64,000 bases of DNA, taken from Gracilaria vermiculophylla (Eukaryota; Rhodophyta; Florideophyceae; Gracilariales; Gracilariaceae). The stretch is from assembly GCA_019155205.2 (NCBI GenBank), contig JAHNZQ020000079.1, positions 1,749,285 through 1,813,284 of the forward strand, given 5' to 3'. Positions 33,401-42,534 of the stretch are shown here, piece by piece. A program made the position numbers and the translations under genes. Numbering within the stretch: position 1 is the stretch's first letter; every line of letters starts with the position of its first letter. The notes under the pieces are model-generated. The model was not told the origin of the DNA and ran no database searches. It saw only the letters and a list, made by a program, of their open reading frames with translations.

Positions 33401-33700
33401 TTACCTTTATTGGTGCTCGTCCGCAGCGTACCTTGGGATCCAAGTAACTTCAGTTTGGGGTTGGGAAAGTTCTTGCAAGAGACCAGAGAGGGCTACCTTG
33501 TTGAAGGCATATTTTTGGTCTTTAACCATCCGCTGAGAGTCTCGTCAAGTGCAACGCGCCTTCTCCTTAAGCGCAGGAAGTGGTAGACACCAGAAAGCGC
33601 TTTCTACCCAGAAGAGCTCTGGGGGCCCGGGGCCCGACCCTTAGGGAAGCAGAGGTAGTTTCTCCTGCCAGTGCGCCCGCTGACAAAACAGTCATTTCAA
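30440..33700. other. Long stretch without a supported gene
   Basis: 30506-31290 has pieces of protein-like minus-strand sequence (for example ISFDWWICTERPSFVEESL near 30800) but no continuous frame. 31300-32570 holds nothing recognisable. 32580-33070 is T-rich on the + strand and reads as a Lys/Arg/Gln-rich ORF on the minus strand, probably composition. 33100-33730 lies just upstream of Copia-2 and could include its 5' LTR, but no second copy exists in the window to define it. Confidence 0.35.
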
Positions 33701-33807
33701 TCTTTTCTTGTTGTGGTTATCAGTTTTGCTGATTCTTGTTTTTTATTTGCGGATTTTTGTCGTGCTTTTTGCCGGGTGTGCATAGACGTCAGAACGCTTG
33801 TCAAACC

Positions 33808-36240
33808 ATGGACTCGTTCAGTGGTGTGAGAATCGAAAAGCTTGGTGAGGATAATTTCCACGTATGGAATCAGAAGATTGAGTTGCTTCTTGCGCTCAAA
33901 GATCTCGATGATTACTTCACCACGTATGTACCAAGCGATGAAGCTGAACTTTTCGATTGGAGGAAGAAAGACACAAAGACCAGGGCGGTCATTGGGTTAA
34001 CCCTGAGTGATGAACATTCAGACCTTGTGCAGGACACCTATTATGCTGCGGATATGTGGAGAGCCATTTGAGATGCTTTCCAGAGAAAGCTGTTTCTCAA
34101 CCGAGTCAATTCAAGACGTTCATTTTATACGCCCAAGATGCGCGAAGATGAAAGAATGTTACACTTCATCTATCGCGTGCGCCAACTTGCGTCTGATCTG
34201 AACAGCATGGACGTCACGGTTGAAGAGGAAGACATTGCTATGGCCATTCTATGTGAACTACCAAAGGGCTTCGAGCACCTGATTGTTGCCATCGATACCA
34301 CGATCGGAGATCGCAATCTCACCCTTGAGTTTTTGAAGAGTCGTTTGCTGCAAGTAGAGCAGCGAATGAACGACCGTGCTAGTGACGACTTGGGTGGTGG
34401 TACAGCTCAGCTTGGAAATCAGCGCCGTTGTAAATCTATCATATGTCGCTACTGCAAAAAGAAAGGGCACATCTAGAGAAATTGTTTCAAAAAGCAGCGT
34501 GATGAGGCTAAAAAGGATCAGGCTACTGCTGCCCACCCTTCAGTTTACCAGGCTGGTGACGAAGACAGTGTGGGTGACAGTGAATCTGACTGTGTGTGTC
34601 ACATTGCGGCAGGTGCCCAATAAGCCACCAACTGTGAGTGGATAGTTAATTCCGGGGCCAAGTCACACATGACGTATGACGCGTGGTTTTTTTAATCCTA
34701 TGAGACAAAATTGTCTGCCGGTGTGAGCATTGGAAATGATTCCAAATTGCAGTGTCAAGGACAAGGAACTGTAGAGCCTGACCTCACTGTTGATTGGACC
34801 AAACGAAAGTGCAAGCTCAGCAAAGTTCTGCATCTTCCATTTCTACGGTACCAACTGTTGTCTGTTTCTGTGATGTGCGATTTGAGCTACGTGCTAGTGT
34901 TTGACAACCACACAGTTCGTGTGTATAGAGACTCCGAGTTAATTGCTCAGTGCCATTGTGTGAAGGGTCTGTACTATCTGTGCACGGCAGTTGAAATTGT
35001 TGAGACTTTGGACAGTGCTCTTCTGTCAGACTTGTCTACATGGCATGCTCGGTTGGATCATGTGAATGCCGAAGGCAGCAGGCATATTGCTCGTGATACT
35101 GTGGTATCCGGTCTGGACGTGGATTTATCTGAGAGTATATCAACGTGTGAGTCGTGTGGAGGGGCCAAAACCTCCCGCGCTTCCACTCCCAAGCAAGGAG
35201 GTGAGGGAGAAAAGAAGCCAGTGGACCTTGTGCATTCGGAAATCTGTGGCCTAATGCATGAAGGATCCGTAGGAGGCTCGCGCTACTTTGCTACCTTCAT
35301 CGACCATCACAGTAGATTCTGTTCTTTTTACATGTTGAAAACAAAAAATGAAGTGTTCCATGTGTTTGTCAAATGGCTGAGGCTCATTCAAAACAAGTAT
35401 GGCAGTATGGTGAAATTCATCAGTGCCCGTGTTAGTGTGCTTCGTGCTCTACGCACTGACAATTGTGATGAGTACTTGTAGAACCAATTCCGAGCCCAGC
35501 TTAGGCATCTTGGTATCGAGCATCAGAGAACTGTGCCTCAAAATCCACACCAGAATTGTTTGGCCGAAAGGTTCAATTGCAGGCTAATGGACTTGGTTCG
35601 CTCAATGTTGCACCAAAAGAAGCTACCCAGCAGTTTCTAGGCAGAGGCGCTGAACGTTACGGTACAAATTAGAAACCAAGTCACATGCAAAGCCTTGCGG
35701 AACACCACACCGTATGTGGTGCTAACTGGATCGAGGCCTGACTTGAGCCATTTACCAGTGTTTGGGAGCATGTACTGGTACAAGGTGTTGAAAAACAGAT
35801 GAACTATATGCGTTAACTTCCTTGTGACACAGGGCGTACACTCCACAGTGTGAACTATCCACAAACCCCCTCGCCCTTTATTTCTTAACAGAACAATACC
35901 TCAAGCTTACAGGAGCCACCTTTTGACTACTGCTGTACACATGTACAAATTTTCAGGCTCAGACTACTTCTGGGAATCAAACCCAGGGTTCTAGCGTTCA
36001 GCTGGGTCCATACCCTGTTGGAAAACAAATGAGCTATATGCGACATACACTCTTTTGAGACAGGGCGTATAGTTCACAATTTGAACTATCCACACAAGGT
36101 TGTGGATCATAAGCTTACGAAGCTGGAGCCCCGTGCTATCGAAGCAGTGCTCGTTTGCCACACGCACAGTTGGAATGGCTATAAGCTATTGGAGGTCAGA
36201 GGGGCAAGGGAAAGTTGAGGGATGCAAAGGAAGTTCGCCA
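33808..36240 (+). pseudogene. Copia-2: 5' half of a Ty1/copia element (gag to integrase), broken by stops and TRIM-2
   Basis: Starts at ATG 33808 (MDSFSGVRIEKL), with copia gag motifs, a knuckle CRYCKKKGHI followed by a stop and RNC (about 34447-34488), a protease remnant WIVNSGAKSHM (catalytic Asp replaced by Asn, about 34645), GAG-pre-integrase TWHARLDHVN (about 35040) and integrase: second Asp in LRTDNCDEYL, Glu in NCLAERFNCRLM, then VFGSMYWYK. One reading frame is kept from 33808 to the insertion at 35786; only in-frame stops break it, at 34069 TGA, 34474 TAG, 34621 TAA, 34693 TAA, 35479 TAG and 35638 TAG. After TRIM-2 the frame continues (VVDHKLTKLEPRAIEAV) to about 36200. RT and RNase H are missing. 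Confidence 0.92.
35786..36094 (-). mobile_element. TRIM-2: 309-bp miniature LTR element inserted in Copia-2 integrase
   Basis: LTRs at 35786-35863 (78 bp) and 36016-36094 (79 bp) begin TGTTG and end CCACA. Target duplication CAAGG is exact (35781-35785 and 36095-36099). Oriented on the minus strand, the primer site (36015-36001) is a diverged GGTATGGACCCAGC and the purine tract complement is ACCCCCTCGCCC near 35865. Removing the element and one CAAGG restores an uninterrupted integrase reading through the site. The two LTRs differ at several positions. Confidence 0.93.
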
Positions 36241-36485
36241 GCTCTGGCTTGGATTTACTTGGAGGTGCCTCGACCACGACTTATATAGTGGCTCAGTCGC
36301 ACCGACTAGGTTGCATTAGAAATTACACTAAAAAGGCGAGACACTCAATACTACCAATCATATTGTAAGATGACATAAATGTACTAGCCACAATTCAATA
36401 ATGCTTACGACAGCAAGGCACAACAAGGCATGACAGTTCCGTACACTCACGAGACCATGACAATGCACAAATTCACTCAACCACC
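36241..36485. other. Short AT-rich spacer, nothing seen
   Basis: No repeat or coding signal recognised between the ragged end of Copia-2 and the helicase fragment. Confidence 0.4.
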
Positions 36486-37940
36486 TTACACTTTCTGTAT
36501 TCCGCCACCACTCGTGTCCATACAGCAATGTGTGTGTATAGTTACCATTACGAGGCACATTACACTAGACCATATCTGGTGTACATTAAGCTGAGTATGC
36601 AATGTGTACACCTGGAAACCATATGGTAGTGAACAACGTGCCGAATAGCACAGCTGCACACGTGTACCACACAAAGTCAACATTAAACACAGCCCATGGT
36701 CCCCGGAACATTTAGTTGTCAGTGACAGCATAGGCACCTTATCCAACAGAGCGGACCTAATATATTTGAGCGCATCACGAAAGTTGGTCCACATTGCAGT
36801 TAAATGCGCTTCATCAATAAGAACTAGAGCAAGGGATCCATTGCTCATCAATCTCGAAACTTGTTCACGAAACTCTCGACCGGTCAGCTTTTCTGGTGTG
36901 AGTATGTAAAGATCCGATTGGTCCTTGGAACCGGACGAAATGTTTCTACAAGACGTAATATCTATTTCAGAAGCTCTGCTTTTGAACTCTTTCACAAGAG
37001 AAACCAGTGGAACGATGAGAATTGTGGAGAGAGAACCACGAGCAATGAATGTTGGAAGCGATATACAGAGAGACTTTCCAGATCCAGTCGGCACTATCGC
37101 AAAGACGTTGTCACGCTTCTCGGCTACAGAGGCAGTAACGTTGAATTTCGTCTGATATTTGAATGTTGCGAATGGGTCTTTCAACATTATTCTCAATTCT
37201 CTTAAGAAGAACAAAAGCATATGGTCATTCTCATTCGGATATGGTTCGACTATACGAACACAATCTGATTGGCACACAAACTTTGGTGGCCTAAGAGGTT
37301 GAGAAGTTGTGTTGTATGGGGAGCAAATTAGTCCCCGTGTATCCAGATCACCTACTCCTTTCTCGCTTTGTCTGTCCATAAATTTTTTTTGGGTATAGGG
37401 CGGAATGAGGAGTCCCTGATCTTTAGCCGTAGCGGTAGGTCGGCGACTGTACTCATCAACAAGTTTTTTTTTCTTGCAGGGCAGCGTCTCATATTCATCT
37501 CTGCAGTCATTTTCGAGCGGGGTACGAGAGAGCCCGAGGAAATCATGCCATTGGTAAGAAAACTGACGATACGATTGAAGAGCTGAATTCTGTAGCTCAT
37601 GGAGCTATTCTTTTGTTCTCGCGTAAGCTCTCTCAGCGTCCTCAAAGCTATGCCCCACTTCTGCATGTCCAATGTTGCAGTTCTTTCTCTTAACATCATG
37701 CACAAGTCTCTTCCCTTTACCTTCTGCCAGAACAGGCACCATTCTAGCCGGATATCCACGATAGTCACTGAAAAGGAGACAGACGTTCTTGAACGTCAGA
37801 TTCTTTGAAATAATGGTCCCTATCTGACTGTGTCTTTGGCTCTCCATGGGTAACATATAAATACTGCTAGTGCAAAAACGCAACCTTCTGCTCATGAAAA
37901 GCCCCAACGAGAGTCGCTTCCACACTACGTATGAGAACAA
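36486..37940 (-). pseudogene. RecQ-like DNA helicase, N-terminal half of the motor domain
   Basis: Superfamily 2 helicase with Walker A AIVPTGSGKSLCISLP (about 37090), motif Ia TILIVPLVSLVKEF, DEAH box ALVLIDEAHLTAMW (about 36800) and motif III-like VPMLSLTTKCSG. PTGSGKS, LVPLVSLV and DEAH together fit the RecQ group. The reading loses similarity after about 36700, so the second RecA-like domain is gone. Upstream, the block 37940-37605 is in the same frame across one TAG at 37605 (DYRGYPARMVPVLAEGKGK), so the helicase was the C-terminal part of a longer protein. TRIM-3 lies immediately upstream. Confidence 0.8.
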
Positions 37941-37958
37941 GATCTTTCAGTAAACTTT

Positions 37959-38267
37959 TGTTGGAAAACAGATGAGCTATTTGCGCTATACTCTCTTGTG
38001 ACACAGGGCGCACAGTTCACAATTTGAACTATCAACACGCCCCCTCGCCCTGTACTTCCTTACAAAACGAGACCTCGAGCTTACAGTAGCCAATTTTCAC
38101 AACTGCTGTACACATGTACAATTTCTCAGGCTCAGGTCACTTCTGGGACTCGAACCCAGGGTCCTAGCGTTTAGCTGGGCCCATAGCCTGTTGGAAAACA
38201 GATGAGCTATTTGCGCTATACTCTCTTGTGACACAGGGCGCACAGTTCACAATTTGAACTATCAACA
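37959..38267 (-). mobile_element. TRIM-3: 309-bp miniature LTR element with identical LTRs
   Basis: LTRs at 37959-38037 and 38189-38267 are 79 bp each and identical base for base by eye. Ends are TGTTGG and CAACA. Target duplication ACTTT is exact (37954-37958 and 38268-38272). On the minus strand the internal 151 bp start with GGCTATGGGCCCAGC (38188-38174), one mismatch from the initiator tRNA-Met arm complement, and contain CTGGGTTCGAGTCCCAG (38159-38143), a T-arm/B-box-like hairpin. The purine tract GGGCGAGGGGGCG abuts the 3' LTR. It is the youngest copy in the window and splits the helicase-family gene. Confidence 0.95.
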
Positions 38268-38272
38268 ACTTT

Positions 38273-40430
38273 CTCCGGTTTGGAAATCCGGAAACCTCGG
38301 AATGGGACGGGCAAATCCTTTCTAATTCCTTGTCTTGAGATATTGGCTCAAGATCATAACTTTTACTTGAGAAACAAACACATTTCTCATACCGTAAGCA
38401 TCGTTTTTCAACTGTAAAGTGCTGAGCTGGGTCGCTCAGGCAGGTGACCCGGAAGATATATGAATACAAAACAGCAAATGGTGTTGTAGGTCCTGGCACA
38501 AGTTTAACCATTCTATAGCGACAGACAGGCAAATACTACCTTCACATACGTCGATAAAATCTTTTTGCACTTTCCCTGATGTCTCTGAAGATTTAAGCAA
38601 GCTCAGAACATGCACAATGTGCTCTTTTATCCATCTTCGTTCACGTGCAAGAGAGACAAACGAGAAGCCGATCTATTTGTTTCTGAGATTTTCCTGAAAG
38701 GATTGACTCTGGTTTTGGAGCCCTACAGGAACACCCTTTCCAAAAAGTAGTTTTGCTTGAAACAAATCTTCCAATTCTTTCTGCGTACTTAAGACCTTTT
38801 TACCAAGCGTCTTCATGGAAATGTAGACGTCTCTTATGATTCCAGATGCTGAATGCCGGAGACAGTTTGCAAACGAAACGTCAATATCTTCCTGATGGAG
38901 GAGAGCCATGGTGATGTCGAACATATTTCTGGTGAAAGATGCCACGGTATTACGGTCGACCATCACATTATTGCGAATTTGGGCGATATTCTTGTCCGAA
39001 CCAGGAATTCCACATGACTTCTTCTCGGTCTTCATGTGCATTTTGTGAATAGCACAGGAGCGTATAGCATATTACAATCCCGCAAGGGACTTCGATATCT
39101 CCCAGGGTACATGAAACCTGTAGTTCTTTTCTGCAGTTTTCTTCACACATCGAGAACAGAAGAAGGTTTTCACGACCATACCACCGTTGGATTGATACGG
39201 GGACGAACATCGAAGACGTGTCGTCCGTGGTAGAGTACGCAGCAACTCTAATCAAGTTGAATGAGTGGGATTACCTGTGTCCGTTTTGCTTGTATTCGAT
39301 CGAGATGTGCAGTAATCCATGTACCGTTTGACTAATAGTTTTATACGCTTACCAACCAAATCTGGGCGCGACTGCCTTCCGCGACAAAAAGAACTTCAAA
39401 AAAGTGCAAATCTCCAAAGAATACTGCACATAGGCCTTTCTTGATACAGACTTGAAAGGATGCAGTTGTTTTCTTTTCCCCGTTATATTACACCAAGTGA
39501 GAACGGACGGCGATATGTCAAAAGTGATGTGTGGAATCATCTCTAGATATGACTGAACATCCTCGGCTATGGTTTTTTGAAGCTTCATTTCCAGCACATT
39601 ACTGCAACGTAAATCATGTGCTTCATCTATTTGAAGTTTGCGAGATATCAAAACATCGTCAACGCGTGACAAGAAAACGAAGGACGATTTTAGCTTTTCG
39701 TCTCTCTCTTTCAGTTTCCGTTTTTTTGCCCATTTTCAAGCATATTGACAATACCCAAGGCTGCAGAGTGCACATTCTTTTCCTCTTTTCTGTAGTTACC
39801 CTAAACATTATCTCCAATGTGAACACGAGATATTCTGTCAAGAGGCTCAGATCTCTCACAGATGGTTTCCAACACTATCAACTCACTAATAGGCTCATTA
39901 AGGGAGACGGAGAAGTATTTTCTCAATCTGCTACAAGGAAAAAGAGTTTAAAGATTCACTACCCCTCGGGACTCCGAGTCTCTTTGTAGTTTTGAAGCAA
40001 ATATTTGATCGTGAGCCTTTCGCATATGGACTCGTAAGGATTTCTTTTCAGTGTAACATGAAAGGCAAAGTGCGCATTGATATCAATCGTAAAAAGTTGA
40101 GGCCGAGAAGACGATCGAGAGGACAGTAAGGAAATGAGTTCAAGTGGCCCGGTACGGCTAAGTACCTTGGCCAAACTGGTGAGCAACCAATCGTAGTACA
40201 CATCTGAATCTTTTTTGTCCAAACGGCAGCCGCGACGTGCTGCGACTTTTTGCCAGAAACGGAATGTCTTGTCATAAGATTTGATTCCAATACTGGACTT
40301 GACGGCATACTGCATTTACATTCCATGCATAGTACTAGAAATCCTATGATGTTTGTCTTGATGGACACCTTCTCTGGATCTGGCGAAATGGAAGTAGGAA
40401 CAACCACAGCTTGATTCATTACGTGATACT
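38273..40430 (-). pseudogene. N-terminal region of the RecQ-like protein, frame-broken; possibly telomere-linked-helicase type
   Basis: Minus-strand blocks 40419-40048/40315-39959, 39672-39349, 39255-38968, 39041-38673 and 38532-38268 run toward the helicase. Visible pieces: LVLCMECKC followed, after a frame change, by YAVKSSIGIKSYDKTF, like the Cys-pair finger at the start of fungal telomere-linked helicases, and KQLHPFKSVSRKAYVQYSL, like their central segment. The same strand and order as the RecQ motor suggest one gene of about 4 kb. The finger match is by eye and weak; the strand and co-linearity are better supported. Confidence 0.4.
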
Positions 40431-40454
40431 TGTCACGAGACGAAAATTTATATG

Positions 40455-40640
40455 CGTGATGACTTCAGAACGAAGATAACTGATAAATGAGCACGATTTG
40501 GCAGCAATCTTCTTTGTAATACCGAAACACTACCACAGGGCTTCTGTGCACATGACGGGAACAGCGACAAAAAGATTCCATCGATAACGGTAAGATGCGA
40601 ATACCGGAGATCCGGGATAGTTTTCAGAGAAACGCCATTG
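40455..40640 (+). repeat. Diverged direct repeat, copy 1
   Basis: GACTTCAGAACGAAGA and the roughly 140 bp after it align with 41578-41717, including CAGTGCACATG-like and GGTAAG blocks. Both strands give protein-like readings (+: ETLPQGFCAHDGN against ETLPQVFSAHGVN). The coding strand is undecided. Confidence 0.55.
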
Positions 40641-41034
40641 CCAGTATCAAAAATTTGTTTACCAGTTTTTACTCCACTTTCCGTAACCCAAATCACGGTT
40701 AAAAAAAAGTAAAAAGTGAAAGGGAGGAGCCGAATTGAACGACTGAACTTCAGTGGAGTAAGAGAAGAAATAGAGGCAATGGGATTGAAGCATTGCCTCA
40801 ATTTGAAGCAAATGAGCACTGTCAGCTCTTCCGTAACGGCTCTCAACAAAATTTGGAAGATGACAGCCGGAATGGTTTGAATGTTGCTTGTACATAAACA
40901 GCGTCTCCAAGCCCGATTCTGCTCGGACGTCTGGCTCATCATCTGCAGAATACATATCCTTCTGCATTTTGACTGCAGCGTCTCACCGTTTTTGGTAGAC
41001 CTGCAACAAGCCTCCTCAACCCAGCACCTGAGCA

Positions 41035-41523
41035 ATGGATCCGTCTGAAATTCTGTTCGTTGATGACTCCTGCAACGTGTTTATGCCCGAAATTGTTATG
41101 ACGGTCGGTTTCATATTCAAGTTTGCAAAGAACCTGGGATACCAGGCGGTGTTTTATGGAGACTGGCCAAAACGGAGCTCAGCCGGTTTGCTTCCTGAAT
41201 ACCTGTCGCTCATACAACCGGCAAAGACACCGCCCCGGAGCGCAAATCTAAAAGGCGCCCATTCTCTCAAGCGCAATCGTAGCCAGTCAGTGATGGGCTC
41301 GCCGGCAAAACGCTCAAAAGCAACATTGGAAGATAGCAGTGGGTTGGGAGGTTCGAAGAGGTTGTTGTCGCGGCACATACCTCCGCACCGCTACAGTAGA
41401 GCCTCCATTTTAGACATGATTAAGGTCCCAATAATCTCTTCAGATAGAGGTTTTGTGAAAGGCGGGCGTCGAGATAGCGATATTACCTTGAAGGAGGTGA
41501 TATTCGCTTACGCGGAGGAATGA
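41035..41523 (+). CDS. Unassigned 162-codon ORF
   Basis: ATG start, MDPSEILFVDDSCNVFMPEI, hydrophobic VMTVGFIFKFAKNLGY, then a basic stretch GSPAKRSKATLED that could be a nuclear signal. The stop at 41521 overlaps an ATG in another frame whose reading carries the ETLPQVFSAHG segment, so it may be the first part of a longer frameshifted gene. No family recognised. Confidence 0.35.
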   Translation: MDPSEILFVDDSCNVFMPEIVMTVGFIFKFAKNLGYQAVFYGDWPKRSSAGLLPEYLSLIQPAKTPPRSANLKGAHSLKRNRSQSVMGSPAKRSKATLEDSSGLGGSKRLLSRHIPPHRYSRASILDMIKVPIISSDRGFVKGGRRDSDITLKEVIFAYAEE

Positions 41524-41569
41524 CCACACCTGGGTCTTTAAATAATTCTTGTCACAGGACTAAAAGTGA

Positions 41570-41725
41570 TGTGTTTGGCGACTTCAGAACGAAGAAAAGA
41601 GACATACGAGATAAGTCTGGCAGGAATATTCTCCATAAAGTTGAAACATTGCCACAGGTCTTCAGTGCACATGGCGTGAACCGCCACGAACGAATCACAT
41701 CGAAAACGGTGGAAGGTAAGTAGAT
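41570..41725 (+). repeat. Diverged direct repeat, copy 2
   Basis: Second copy of the segment at 40455-40640, about 1.1 kb downstream in the same orientation and flanking the ORF at 41035-41523. The + reading is ETLPQVFSAHGVNRHERITS. Confidence 0.55.
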
Positions 41726-42534
41726 CCTGGATCGTCTTCATAGAGTATTTCAATTATTACGCTTTTGAAAATATGCCTCGCAAGGACCCGAAGAAGTGAG
41801 ATAATAACTACTGTTTGAATGCTCATTGCGTGGACGTCGTTCAGGAGCCATTCAAAGTGCTGCTGTTGATGACGGGCTTTCTTCGCTGCTAATAATTGCC
41901 CGGCATCAAACGAGCTACGGCTCTCTCTTCACTCGCGCGTGACGGATGGAAGTCGTTTACGTCTGTAATAGCCAGAACATATCAGTGTCTCATTTGAGAT
42001 GAGTGCAAGTTTCGGGAACGAAGTAAGTAGAGAGACGGATAAAACTCAAACTCCGCCTTTCAATAAGATAAATTTCCTGCTCCACGAGACAGTGCCAAGT
42101 AGCATTCCGTATATCTATTGCGTGCATTCGTCTTAAGTAGAAGAGTAAAAAGAGTTCTGGGGGAGAGGTAGTACTTGTTCGATACCGAGACATACATTTC
42201 TCAACATTCCAGCAGCATAGTAGCACATTCTCTTCTATGGTTCTCCTGAGGGCTTCATAGGGTGGAAAGGATGTCTGAACTTAGAAAGAGTGAGGCTGTA
42301 AAGAATCCATCCCGTATGTGATGATCAAAATGGTAATATCTTATGCTAGCCTCAAAATGGAGGAACATTTCCTCCATTTCAAAATTTGGGAAACAATGGT
42401 TGCATTTGTTGAAATACTGGCAAAAGCAGGGAGAACATTAAGTAATTTGGAAATTTTCGACTTCAATTAGGGAACGATGAGACAAGCTGAACTGTAAAGA
42501 GTGCACGTAGAACATACTTCCGGTATACTATCCA
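41726..42534. other. Stretch with no supported gene
   Basis: AT-leaning sequence. A minus-strand ORF at 42226-41990 has no recognised domain. No LTR or repeat noticed. Confidence 0.35.

Noticed and set aside
33808..35785. Alternative genetic code reading stops as sense
   Set aside because: All three stop codons occur in Copia-2, whereas the intact gag at 25351 and other long ORFs end at ordinary stops; decay is simpler.
38140..38190. tRNA gene suggested by the T-arm-like hairpin
   Set aside because: No acceptor stem or full cloverleaf closes around it, and it lies inside a TRIM element whose boundaries are fixed by LTRs and a target duplication.
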